DNA of 45,465 bases, from the NCBI GenBank assembly GCA_902774125.1, contig CACYHD010000016.1:1-45465 (forward strand), given 5' to 3'. The notes below the pieces were generated by a model. It was not told the DNA's origin. It saw only the letters and a program-made list of their open reading frames with translations, and did not search any database. Below are positions 35,702-44,394 of the stretch, piece after piece (the stretch's first letter is position 1; every line of letters begins with the position of its first letter). The translations under genes were made by a program, and so were the position numbers. The DNA is from an uncultured Lachnospiraceae bacterium (GTDB lineage Bacteria > Bacillota > Clostridia > Lachnospirales > Lachnospiraceae).

Positions 35702-35789
35702 AAAAAGCACAGGAACGGGTCCATGTGCATAAAAAAGTTGTATAAGTATTGCATAATATTATAGATTAAAACATCACAAAAAACAAGTA

Positions 35790-35819
35790 TTGTAAAAATA
35801 TATATGTGAATGATAAAAT
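35790..35819 (+). promoter_or_regulatory. Promoter of the Na/Pi cotransporter gene
   Basis: TTGTAA (35790-35795), an 18-base spacer and TAAAAT (35814-35819) preceded by TGA, an extended -10. The remainder of the gap to the previous gene is AT-rich, with a GCACA/TGTGC stem at 35707-35729 whose T-run lies only on the minus strand. Confidence 0.6.
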
Positions 35820-35907
35820 CACAATGGATTTATAGGGCTTGCCTATATATCTAGTCGGCTTGAAAGGAAAGCTGGTTGAATACTATTGTTTGTGAAAAGG
35901 AGAAAAT

Positions 35908-37563
35908 ATGGACCCAAAAATGTATTTGGCAATAACCGAACTGCTAAGTGGTCTAGCTTTGTTCCTGTTCGGAATGAAGTACATGAGTGAAAACTTACAG
36001 CAGTTAGCTGGTAACAAGCTAAGAGGGTTGTTGGACAAGGTTACTAGAAACAAATTTATCGGAATAGTAGTAGGTACTTTGTTTACTGCATTTATTCAGT
36101 CATCAGGTGCTACAACTGTTATGGAGGTTGGTTTTGTTAATTCAGGACTATTAGCACTAGAACGTACTATCGGATTGACACTAGGTGCACAGATAGGTAC
36201 TTCAATCACATCACAGTTAGTTTCTTTGAAACTAACAGCAGTTGCACCATTTATTATTTTTACAGGTGCAGCAATACTAACTTTTTGTAAAAAAATCTGG
36301 AAGAAAAAAGTAGCCGCTGTTATTTTTGGCTTCGGTGCATTGTTTACTGGAATCAACTTTATGACAGGAGCTTTGCAGGGATTAGCCAAGATCGACAGTG
36401 TACAGCACGCAGCTAGATTTATGCAGTATCCATTAGTTGCTATAGCTGTAGGTTTGGTAGCTACAATTATTACACAGAGTTCTTCAGTAACAGTCAGTGT
36501 AATGGTACTGCTATCAGGAATTACAGTGGCAGGAAATCCACTTGTAAGTTTGACGAGTTGTTTGTTCTTTATGCTTGGAGCATACGTAGGTTCATGTACA
36601 CCTGCAGTTATCGCTTCATTGCACGCTAATAAGGATGCTAAGAGAACAGTATTTATATTTGTTATGTTCAACGTCATCGGATTAGTTGTGCTAGGAATTG
36701 CAATGCTTCTATTTGGCGGTAAGATTTCAGACTTCTTTGCATCAATTAGTTCTAATCCAAAGAGAGCAGTTGCTAATGCAGATACATCATTTAAGTTGAT
36801 AATCTGTGTGATTGGCTTGCTAGTTTCTAATCTACTTCTCAAATTGTCTAAGGAGGTTATTCCTTCAAGCACAGGCGAGGAAGAAATGGAAGAGATGCAT
36901 CTTGTTTATATCGATTCAACTGCTAAGCAGATTCCATCTACAGTTGTAGTTGAGGTTACTAACGAGATTGAGCGTATGGCTACTATGGTTAGAAAAAACC
37001 TTTCAGAATCAATGGAAAGCTTGCTTGTTAACGATAGAAGTAAGAGTGATACTATTGCTCAGAGAGAAAAATATATCGATTACCTAAGTCATGCAATTAC
37101 AGAATATATGATTAGAGCTGGTAAGTACGAGTTGCCATTGGAAGATACTAAGAAACTTGGTGTATTGTTCCATGTTGTAATCGACTTAGAGAGAATTGGT
37201 GATCACGCAGTAAACTTCCTTGAAGATGCTTGGAAGGAAAAAGAACAGCATATTGAATTCTCAACAGAAGGTACTGCAGAGCTTAGAGCTATGTATGATA
37301 ATGTAATCAAGATGTATGACTTAGCTATTGAGTCATTCGTTACTAATAATGAACAGTACCTACCTGAAATTGACAGACTAGAAGAGACTGTTGATAGAAT
37401 GCAAGACGAGTGCCAGGAAGGTCACGTAAAGAGAATGAGCGACGGAAAATGTTCTATCGAGTCAGGTCTTATCTTTACAGATCTTGTTATCGGTTTGGAG
37501 AGAGTTGCAGATCACTCACAGTGTATTGCATACTCAATTGTTCCGGATGAGCGCTATGACTAA
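35908..37563 (+). CDS. Na/Pi cotransporter family protein with PhoU-like C-terminus
   Basis: The 551-residue protein has two repeated Na/Pi-II type membrane segments with the hallmark QSSGATTV (about residue 64) and TQSSSVTVSVM (about 190), which form the sodium and phosphate path. After about residue 320 a cytoplasmic helical PhoU-like domain carries LERIGDHAVN and LERVADHSQC, both metal-binding-type motifs. It imports phosphate and may sense it. A promoter with extended -10 and an AAAAGGAG site precede ATG 35908. The terminator at 37629 separates it from the comEA operon. Confidence 0.93.
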   Translation: MDPKMYLAITELLSGLALFLFGMKYMSENLQQLAGNKLRGLLDKVTRNKFIGIVVGTLFTAFIQSSGATTVMEVGFVNSGLLALERTIGLTLGAQIGTSITSQLVSLKLTAVAPFIIFTGAAILTFCKKIWKKKVAAVIFGFGALFTGINFMTGALQGLAKIDSVQHAARFMQYPLVAIAVGLVATIITQSSSVTVSVMVLLSGITVAGNPLVSLTSCLFFMLGAYVGSCTPAVIASLHANKDAKRTVFIFVMFNVIGLVVLGIAMLLFGGKISDFFASISSNPKRAVANADTSFKLIICVIGLLVSNLLLKLSKEVIPSSTGEEEMEEMHLVYIDSTAKQIPSTVVVEVTNEIERMATMVRKNLSESMESLLVNDRSKSDTIAQREKYIDYLSHAITEYMIRAGKYELPLEDTKKLGVLFHVVIDLERIGDHAVNFLEDAWKEKEQHIEFSTEGTAELRAMYDNVIKMYDLAIESFVTNNEQYLPEIDRLEETVDRMQDECQEGHVKRMSDGKCSIESGLIFTDLVIGLERVADHSQCIAYSIVPDERYD

Positions 37564-37628
37564 AAATAGAGCGATTTAATTATATAAAGCTGAATAGACA
37601 ACGAAGGTTATCCTTCAAAAATAAAACG

Positions 37629-37671
37629 AGCAGATTGACGAGAGTGATTCTTGTCAATCTGCTTATTTTTG
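37629..37671 (+). terminator. Terminator of the Na/Pi cotransporter gene
   Basis: Bases 37629-37643 pair with 37649-37663 over 15 base pairs (one G-U) around a GTGAT loop, followed by TATTTTTG. Confidence 0.85.
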
Positions 37672-37687
37672 TATTTGTAAGAAAATG

Positions 37688-37708
37688 ATAAAAATGTCAT
37701 AAAAATGT
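37688..37708 (+). promoter_or_regulatory. Pho-box-like direct repeat upstream of comEA
   Basis: ATAAAAATGT occurs at 37688-37697 and again at 37699-37708, an exact ten-base direct repeat with an 11-base period. TGTCATAAAAATGTAA resembles the PhoB-type box. It lies 12 bases before the -35, suitable for an OmpR/PhoB-family activator such as the one encoded in this operon. Confidence 0.5.
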
Positions 37709-37719
37709 AAAAAGTTATA

Positions 37720-37748
37720 TTGATACTTTGTTTTTATTCTAGTAAAAT
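37720..37748 (+). promoter_or_regulatory. Promoter of the comEA operon
   Basis: TTGATA (37720-37725), 17 bases and TAAAAT (37743-37748) form a near-consensus promoter 40 bases before comEA. Confidence 0.75.
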
Positions 37749-37787
37749 TAAAGGTGCGTTCTTGGGAAACTCCGAAAGGAGATTGGA

Positions 37788-38459
37788 ATGCAAAAAATGA
37801 AAAAAATAATATTGATAATTGCTGTTTGGACTAGTTTTATAGTAGTTTTGGCAGGATGCAGAGATGAATCTATCCGCGTAGATCTGGATGAGACAACAGT
37901 TTCTACTAGCGAGAAGACGTCCCTCAAGCCAACTATTACAAATATTACAAGTGATGTTTTTGTCCATGTCACAGGATATGTTAAGAGACCAGGCGTTTAT
38001 AAGCTTAGCGTGGGAGCAAGAATTTTTGAGGCCGTCGAGAAGGCGGGTGGATTTAAGAAGAAAGCCCAAAAAGATGCTCTCAACCTGGCAGAAACTGTAG
38101 TGGACGGTCAAAAAATATATATTTGCTCCAAAAAAGAGTATAAAAAGATGCTTAAGTCCAATGGTGGAAACCAAGGTGGAGTTGCAAATGCTAACGCTGG
38201 CCAGGGAAGTGGAATGAAAGGAAACTTGTCATCAAGTGTAGAAGGTCAACAGGCTAGTGGGACTGGAGAGTTAGTCAATATCAACACCGCAACAGTAGAG
38301 GACTTCAAGACTCTGTCCGGGATTGGTGATGCCAAGGCTCAGGCAATAGTTGACTACAGAAACGAGAACGGCAATTTCACAAAAGTTGAAGATCTTACCA
38401 ACGTGTCTGGTATAGGTGATGCCACGTTGGCAAAAATAAAAGAACGACTGACAGTGTAA
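37788..38459 (+). CDS. comEA: ComEA-like DNA-binding lipoprotein (SLBB + helix-hairpin-helix)
   Basis: ComEA binds incoming double-stranded DNA outside the membrane during transformation. The 223-residue protein has a lipoprotein signal (VLAGC, Cys24) instead of the usual plain membrane helix, an SLBB domain (about 52-112, HVTGYVKRPGVYKL), a Gly/Asn/Ser-rich linker, and two helix-hairpin-helix motifs (about 165-223; VNINTATVEDFKTLSGIG and VSGIGDATLAKIK). AAGGAG precedes ATG 37788; a second ATG at 37797 is possible. It opens an operon that also contains comEC, supporting the role. Confidence 0.88.
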   Translation: MQKMKKIILIIAVWTSFIVVLAGCRDESIRVDLDETTVSTSEKTSLKPTITNITSDVFVHVTGYVKRPGVYKLSVGARIFEAVEKAGGFKKKAQKDALNLAETVVDGQKIYICSKKEYKKMLKSNGGNQGGVANANAGQGSGMKGNLSSSVEGQQASGTGELVNINTATVEDFKTLSGIGDAKAQAIVDYRNENGNFTKVEDLTNVSGIGDATLAKIKERLTV

Positions 38460-38514
38460 TAATGTCTACAGTTAGTCTGAGAGAAAATGGTTAAGAAAAT
38501 GAAAGGGGATTGTA

Positions 38515-39201
38515 ATGAAGGCTTTAGTAGTTGATGATGAAAAGTTAATTGTAAAAGGACTTAAGTTTAGCTTAGAGCAGGAAGGATATGAGGTTGATTG
38601 TGCCTATGATGGTCAGGAAGCTATCGACAAGGCTAGGGACAATGAATACGATATTATGCTTTTAGACTTAATGTTACCTATACATGACGGATACGAGGTA
38701 TGCCAGCAGGTGAGAGAATTTTCTGACGTTCCAATTATTATGCTGACTGCCAAGGGCGAAGATATGGACAAGATTCTAGGACTAGAATACGGTGCGGATG
38801 ACTACATTACTAAGCCTTTTAATATTCTTGAGGTTAAGGCTAGAATTAAGGCGATTACAAGAAGAAATAAGAAGAATAAAGTTCCAGTTGACAATACACC
38901 TAAAGTTATCGAAACTAAGGATTTGAGACTGGAAATAGATGCCAAGAGATTATATATCAATGAAAATGAAGTTAGACTAACTGTTAAGGAATATGATATT
39001 CTCAAACTTCTCGCATTGAATGCAGGAAAGGTTTATTCTAGAGATCAGCTACTTAGCTTGATTTGGGGTGAAGGCTATCCTGGAGATGCCAGAACAGTTG
39101 ATGTTAATGTTAGAAGATTGAGAGAAAAGATTGAAGAGAACCCAGCTAAGCCTACATACATACACACAAAGTGGGGAATGGGCTACTATTTCGAGGGTTA
39201 A
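38515..39201 (+). CDS. OmpR/PhoB-family response regulator
   Basis: The 228-residue regulator has a receiver domain with acidic pocket Asp7-Asp8, phosphoacceptor Asp51 in MLLDLMLP, Thr78 and Lys100, and a C-terminal winged helix (about 130-228) with LTVKEYDILKLLALN and DARTVDVNVRRLREKIE. It sits between comEA and the histidine kinase, and resembles PhoP/VicR regulators. The direct repeat with 11-base period upstream of the operon is a candidate binding site for itself. Confidence 0.93.
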   Translation: MKALVVDDEKLIVKGLKFSLEQEGYEVDCAYDGQEAIDKARDNEYDIMLLDLMLPIHDGYEVCQQVREFSDVPIIMLTAKGEDMDKILGLEYGADDYITKPFNILEVKARIKAITRRNKKNKVPVDNTPKVIETKDLRLEIDAKRLYINENEVRLTVKEYDILKLLALNAGKVYSRDQLLSLIWGEGYPGDARTVDVNVRRLREKIEENPAKPTYIHTKWGMGYYFEG

Positions 39202-39228
39202 TCATATCAAACACTGAAGGATAAGTTG

Positions 39229-40695
39229 ATGAAAAAAAAGTTGTGCTTTGCCAAAACAATTGAATTTATTAAAAGCATGCGTTTTGCTTTGTTTGCTGCT
39301 ATAGCATTATTAGTTATTGTGCCTACAATTATCGTGGGCACAATATTTATTAATGTGGCAACAAAAAAGTTTTACAACAGCAGAGTGGAGCAGTTTAGTG
39401 TCAATAATACTATGCTCAAAAACAACATTATAAGCAGTGCTAATCTTTCGGATGATTTGTCTGATGAGGTAAAAAGCCAGATTAATGTAATAGCTCACGA
39501 ATACAATTGTAGAGTGGAAATAATTGATGCATATTACTTCGTTCGATTCGACACAAACAGTTTGGGAATCGGCGCTACTAATATATCAACAGCTGTTTTG
39601 AATGCTATGAAGGGCAAGGAAGTGGTAGAAAGCAATTCTGAAAAGAATTACGTTCAGTACGCTGTTCCTCTAGTTAGCGTGGCAAGTGGTGTTGATAATG
39701 TTAGAGAAAAAAGAGTAGTTGGTGTTTTGTGCCTCAACTATTCAACGAAAAGCGTGGTAGATTATAGAAAGCAAGTGCGAAGAATTGTGTGGGCTGGCGA
39801 GTCTATTGTTGGATTTTTTGCTTTGATTCTTGCTTGGATAATCAGCGCACTATTCATGCGTCCGATAAGAAAGATTGATGATTCTATTAAGAAGATAAGC
39901 GTGGAAGAAGATTACGAAGAAATTGATTCCATAAACAGCTTCGTTGAGGCGGAAGAAATTGTAGATGAGTTTAATTCCATAATTAAGGATTACAGTATCC
40001 AAAAACAAAAGAGAAACGAGTTCGTATCTAACGTTTCACACGAGCTAAAAACTCCGATAACATCTATGAAGGTTTTGGCGGACTCACTTGTAGGCCAAAG
40101 CGGAATGCCGGAAGAAATTTATCAGGAGTTTTTGCAAGATATATCGAAGGAAATCGACCGCGAAAACAAGATTATCGTCGATTTGCTAGGACTTATCAAT
40201 ATTGAAAAAACATCCAATGCATTGAACATATCTCCTGTCAATATTACAGAAGTGCTAGAGTCATTGCTCAAGATGATGAAACCTTTGGCGGAGCAAAAAA
40301 ATATCGAGATTGTTTACGAGTGCTTGGAAAATGTCATTGCAGATGTAGACGAGCAAAAAATGTCTAGTGTTTTTACTAACCTAGTAGAAAACGCTATTAA
40401 ATACAACCAGGTCGATGGTAAGGTTACAGTTAATCTTAACGCGGATCACCAGTATTTTTATCTCAAGGTTACAGATACCGGTATAGGAATCGCCGAGGAG
40501 GATCAGGAGAGAGTCTTCGAGAGATTCTTCAGAGTAGACAAGGCTAGAGCCCGAGAAACAGGCGGAACTGGATTGGGACTGGCAATTACTAAGGAGATAA
40601 TCAAAAAACACCAAGGTTCAATCGAGGTATTTAGTAGAGAGGGCGAGGGAACAACATTTACGGTTAGAATTCCTTTGAAGTATATTGAAGAGTAA
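39229..40695 (+). CDS. Membrane sensor histidine kinase
   Basis: The 488-residue kinase has two membrane helices (about 18-43 and 185-208) around an extracytoplasmic sensor of about 140 residues, then a HAMP-like linker. The HisKA box FVSNVSHELKTPITS has phospho-acceptor His271; the N box reads TNLVENAIKYN, and G boxes are DTGIGIAEED and GTGLGLAI. ATG 39229 is chosen over TTG 39226, with AAGGAT as ribosome site. It follows its regulator by 27 bases and is the obvious partner; PhoR/WalK-like kinases have this architecture. Confidence 0.93.
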   Translation: MKKKLCFAKTIEFIKSMRFALFAAIALLVIVPTIIVGTIFINVATKKFYNSRVEQFSVNNTMLKNNIISSANLSDDLSDEVKSQINVIAHEYNCRVEIIDAYYFVRFDTNSLGIGATNISTAVLNAMKGKEVVESNSEKNYVQYAVPLVSVASGVDNVREKRVVGVLCLNYSTKSVVDYRKQVRRIVWAGESIVGFFALILAWIISALFMRPIRKIDDSIKKISVEEDYEEIDSINSFVEAEEIVDEFNSIIKDYSIQKQKRNEFVSNVSHELKTPITSMKVLADSLVGQSGMPEEIYQEFLQDISKEIDRENKIIVDLLGLINIEKTSNALNISPVNITEVLESLLKMMKPLAEQKNIEIVYECLENVIADVDEQKMSSVFTNLVENAIKYNQVDGKVTVNLNADHQYFYLKVTDTGIGIAEEDQERVFERFFRVDKARARETGGTGLGLAITKEIIKKHQGSIEVFSREGEGTTFTVRIPLKYIEE

Positions 40696-40709
40696 TTAGT
40701 GAGAGAAAG

Positions 40710-41642
40710 ATGATTAATAAGACAAAGCAATTATGTAATTGGATATTGATTATTGTTATGAGCGTCATGCTTGTTGGTTGTGGTGCAAGCAGCCACAAGG
40801 AATCATCTCAGTTGTCAATATATTACGTGGATAAGTCTGGAACTAAGATCAATAGTGAAGAGTACAAAACTAACGAGACTGTAGAAAACAACATTATTAA
40901 CGACTTGCTAAGTAAGCTATCTGCTAACGGCAAAAAAGCTGGAAACAAGCGTGCGATACCTAGCAATGTTATTGTTAATGGTTTTAACCTCAAAAACGGA
41001 ATCGTTACTATTGACTTTGACAACAATTATGAAACTATTAAAAGTGAAAAAGAAATATTCGTTCGCGCAGCAATTGTGCTTACACTAATTCAGATTCCAG
41101 CGGTCAAAGGAATTGCCTTTACAGTTGATAGCGAGCCATACGAAAAGATTTCCGGTCAGGCGGTTGGCGTTATGGATGCTAACAGTTTTGTAGTTGGACT
41201 TAGAGACGAGAAAAACAAATATGCCAAGGGCGATTTTGTTTTGTATTTTTCTAATGAGGACGGCAGTGCCCTTAAGCAGTATAATCTTAAGGAAGCGTCA
41301 TACAATAATCTTTCCAAGGAAGAGTATATTGTGAAGGCATTGATCAAAGGTCCTAAAAAGAGCGGATATATACCAACATTGTCATCTAGTATTAAGGTCA
41401 ATAGCGTATATACAGCTAATAATATTTGTTATGTTGATTTTGGCAAGGAGTTCCTCGATGAACAAAGTAGAGTTGCCAATGAAATCGTTATATATTCTAT
41501 AGTGGATTCACTTTCTGAGCTTAACGAGATTCACAAAGTTCAGATTACAGTAAATGGTTCATCAGATAATATTTACCACAGAGATATAGACTTGAGTGAG
41601 CCATTTATTAGAAACTTGGATATGGTTGAAAAAAATAATTAA
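40710..41642 (+). CDS. GerMN-domain lipoprotein
   Basis: The 310-residue protein has a lipoprotein signal with lipobox LVGC (Cys24) and two GerMN-like repeats, about 60-155 and 195-290, each with a VTIDFDNNY / CYVDFGKEF core. GerMN domains occur in GerM and in LpqB-type lipoproteins; their role is thought to be wall or ligand binding. Here the gene lies 14 bases after a histidine kinase gene, as LpqB follows MtrAB in actinobacteria, so a modulator of the kinase is a reasonable inference. It precedes comEC. Confidence 0.83.
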   Translation: MINKTKQLCNWILIIVMSVMLVGCGASSHKESSQLSIYYVDKSGTKINSEEYKTNETVENNIINDLLSKLSANGKKAGNKRAIPSNVIVNGFNLKNGIVTIDFDNNYETIKSEKEIFVRAAIVLTLIQIPAVKGIAFTVDSEPYEKISGQAVGVMDANSFVVGLRDEKNKYAKGDFVLYFSNEDGSALKQYNLKEASYNNLSKEEYIVKALIKGPKKSGYIPTLSSSIKVNSVYTANNICYVDFGKEFLDEQSRVANEIVIYSIVDSLSELNEIHKVQITVNGSSDNIYHRDIDLSEPFIRNLDMVEKNN

Positions 41643-41691
41643 TAAAAGATGGCCGCTAGCTATATAGTGGCACAAATGAGAGGTGATAGTT

Positions 41692-44223
41692 ATTAAGCGA
41701 CCGGTAGTTATGTTTTTTGTAGCTACGTTGCTTGGAGAGATAATAGCTATTCTTGATTGGAGTATGGTACTTCTTGTACCTATATTCGTAGTGTATGGAA
41801 TCGTCCGAAAGAAAATTGTTTTTACTTGGGCGATTTTTTTGTTTGCTCTAATGGCTTTTTTGGTCACGGATAATGCTGTGCGCTCGAGAGATTATGTGTG
41901 GAATCAAAAAAATGTTCATGATGTTTTTCGCGTTGATTCCATAACAAAAAAGCCCAAGTTCCTTGAGTACGTTGTATCAAACAAAAACAAAAAATATTTG
42001 ATTAGAGATACGAGTGATTGTGAAAAGTGGAAGATAGGAAACTTGATTGACATTAAGGGTCAGGTCAAACAATTCGACAGAGCAAGGAACAAAGGAAACT
42101 TTGATGCTAGACAGTATTATATGTCTCTTGGCATATATGCAACAATAGAGGTAGAAAGTGCCAGCGTGGCGGACGGATCCTATAATGTTTTGTTTCAATT
42201 TTTGTACAACTGCAGGAAGCGTTTCAAAAAAATAATACAGATTGAATGTAACAATGCTACGTGTAGCAACAAGCTCGTACAAAACAAAGAGGGTGTATAC
42301 GAGGCGGTGCTCTTAGGGGACAAAAGCGAACTGGATGAAGAACTGAGAGACTTGTACTCAGCGGTTGGAATTGCGCATATACTTGCTATAAGTGGATTAC
42401 ATATAAGTATAATCGGTATGATGCTTTATAGACTTTTAAGGGGCCGTTTTAGCTTTGGTGTCTCGGCAGCAGTGTCAATTGGGATGGTTGCAATGTTTGC
42501 AATTATTTCGGGGCTAGGAATAGCGACAATAAGAGCGTTTATTATGTTTGGCCTAAGGTTGATAGGAGAAGTTATGGGTCGCAAGTACGATGCATTTACA
42601 GCAATATGCTTGTCGGGGATGATTCTGCTAATTAACAATCCTTTTATTTTTTATAACCAATCATTTGTGATGTCCTTTGTTGCGATATACGGCATAAGTG
42701 TTTTGTGGCCGTGCGTTGTGGAACTTTTTGACCTGGACAGGAGAATAGAAGATAGCACCTTGGACCGAAAGAGTGTAGACCCAACCAAGGTAAGGCGGCT
42801 AAAAATAAAAAAGATCAAGCAAAAAATAATTAACAGCATGCTTTTTAGTTTTTTTGTAAGTATGTTTATGGCACCGACTATAGCTTACTATTACTATGTC
42901 CTTCCTACATATTCTTTTGTACTCAATATTGTAGTTGTGCCGCTTATGACTGTCGTTGTTTTGTCTGGCATTATAAGCATTATGTGTGTGCTTTTTGTTG
43001 TGAATATACTTGGGGTTATAGGCGGACTCGGAATTAATGTTTTTGACGTCGCAGGCTTTAACTTGGGAGCGATTATCGTCACTCCGGGCGGGCTTGTGTT
43101 GGAAATATACGAGCTCGTAAGTAAGGCTGTTAATAACTGGGCTGGGTCGAGCATCATTGTGGGAACGATTTCTGTCAAGGCTGTAGCCGCCATATATATC
43201 TTATGGTCAATTGGCCTTGTTGTGCTTGTTAAGTATAAGAATGTCCAGGTTAAGTTGTTGCAAAAAAACCAAAAACAATACGGCCCGCAGGGCAAATCTA
43301 TCGCTAGAATAAAAAAAGAGAAAAGGGCAGTATTCAGTTTGAAAAAGCGACTAGCTGTTGTTTGGACAGCGGGTGTTTTGACCTTGGTTGGGGTGCTTTA
43401 TTGTGCGGTGACATTGAGGACGCTTGGAATTACACAAACAGGTATTGCAACAACTTTTGTAGATGTGGGTCAGGGTGACGGAATACTTATGAAGCTTCCT
43501 CATGACGTGAACGTTTGCGTGGATGGGGGGAGTACAACTGTAAAAAATGTAGCCAAGTACAGAATCGTGCCATATCTCAAAGCTGCAGGAGTTGGCGTTA
43601 TTAATTATCAAGTGGTGACACATGGTGACTTGGATCATTTGAGCGGGGTGATGGAAATGCTAGAGGATGAGAACTGTCCTATAACGATAAAAAATCTTGT
43701 GATACCGCATATGAATACAGAAGATGAGACGTTGCAGGAACTTGTGAACATGGCCCAAAAAAGAAATGTGAATATCATACGCTTGAGCACAAATGACAGT
43801 ATGCAGATTAGCGATTGTACCATTAAATGTCTCAGTCCTAGACCTGATGCAGATTATGAGGACAAAAACGATTACTCAATTGTGCTGTCTGTTGTCATGC
43901 AAGATTATTCTATGCTTTTGACGGGTGATTTGACTAGTGAAGTGGAGCCAGAAGTGACTCAGTTGATTGAAAAGCCATATACTGTGCTGAAGGTTGGGCA
44001 TCATGGATCTAAGTATTCATCAACAGACGAATTTTTGGAAAAGGTATCACCAACATATAGCATTATCTCTTCAGGCAAAGGTAACAGATATGGACATCCG
44101 ACGAAGGAGGTTTTGGAAAGGCTCGAACATATCGGAAGCCAATATATACGAACAGATGAGAAGGGCGGCATAACTATAACAACAAATGGACATAGTGCTG
44201 AGATTGAAACAACGCTTGAATGA
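41692..44223 (+). CDS. comEC: ComEC/Rec2-family DNA uptake channel, probable AUU start
   Basis: ComEC forms the membrane channel for single-stranded DNA in transformation. The protein has an N-terminal domain with an OB-like fold, the competence membrane domain with HILAISGLHISIIGM, many helices to about 520, and a C-terminal metallo-beta-lactamase-like domain with VDVGQGDGILM, THGDLDHLSG, LLTGDL and GHHGSKYSS, probably a nuclease. An 8-base ribosome site GAGGTGAT (41680-41687) points to ATT 41692 as start (about 843 residues). GTG 41683 lies inside that site and ATG 41710 has none. A 7-base-pair hairpin (41652-41671) precedes the site. The 3' end carries a 41-base tandem duplication. Confidence 0.9.
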   Translation: MKRPVVMFFVATLLGEIIAILDWSMVLLVPIFVVYGIVRKKIVFTWAIFLFALMAFLVTDNAVRSRDYVWNQKNVHDVFRVDSITKKPKFLEYVVSNKNKKYLIRDTSDCEKWKIGNLIDIKGQVKQFDRARNKGNFDARQYYMSLGIYATIEVESASVADGSYNVLFQFLYNCRKRFKKIIQIECNNATCSNKLVQNKEGVYEAVLLGDKSELDEELRDLYSAVGIAHILAISGLHISIIGMMLYRLLRGRFSFGVSAAVSIGMVAMFAIISGLGIATIRAFIMFGLRLIGEVMGRKYDAFTAICLSGMILLINNPFIFYNQSFVMSFVAIYGISVLWPCVVELFDLDRRIEDSTLDRKSVDPTKVRRLKIKKIKQKIINSMLFSFFVSMFMAPTIAYYYYVLPTYSFVLNIVVVPLMTVVVLSGIISIMCVLFVVNILGVIGGLGINVFDVAGFNLGAIIVTPGGLVLEIYELVSKAVNNWAGSSIIVGTISVKAVAAIYILWSIGLVVLVKYKNVQVKLLQKNQKQYGPQGKSIARIKKEKRAVFSLKKRLAVVWTAGVLTLVGVLYCAVTLRTLGITQTGIATTFVDVGQGDGILMKLPHDVNVCVDGGSTTVKNVAKYRIVPYLKAAGVGVINYQVVTHGDLDHLSGVMEMLEDENCPITIKNLVIPHMNTEDETLQELVNMAQKRNVNIIRLSTNDSMQISDCTIKCLSPRPDADYEDKNDYSIVLSVVMQDYSMLLTGDLTSEVEPEVTQLIEKPYTVLKVGHHGSKYSSTDEFLEKVSPTYSIISSGKGNRYGHPTKEVLERLEHIGSQYIRTDEKGGITITTNGHSAEIETTLE

Positions 44224-44267
44224 CCAATGAAAACAGCGCGGAGATTGGGACTACGCTTGAATGTCCA
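44186..44267 (+). repeat. Diverged 41-base tandem duplication at the comEC 3' end
   Basis: Copy one (44186-44226) contains the last 12 codons and stop of comEC; copy two (44227-44267) matches 32 of 41 bases, including ACGCTTGAATG and GAGATTG. The period is not a multiple of three, so the second copy is not in the same frame, though it still reads SAEIGTTLE in another frame. Confidence 0.75.
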
Positions 44268-44316
44268 ATGTCATAAACAACTATGCGATATGTGCTAGAA
44301 ACATACTAGTGATATG

Positions 44317-44325
44317 TGCTAAAAT
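44317..44325 (+). promoter_or_regulatory. Possible holA promoter (extended -10)
   Basis: TGCTAAAAT is an extended -10 about 70 bases before holA, in a short repeat: GATATGTGCTA occurs at 44287-44297 and 44311-44321. No clear -35 is seen. Confidence 0.35.
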
Positions 44326-44394
44326 ATTTCTTAGCAAATGCCATTGTATGGAACGACAGATAATGGTAGGCATTTAGCTTTGAAAGGAAAAAAT

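Noticed and set aside
35700-35740. Hairpin GCACA/TGTGC as a terminator for the YolD-like gene
   Set aside because: On the plus strand it is followed by A, not T. The T-run lies on the other strand, where no gene ends, so a plus-strand terminator cannot be claimed.
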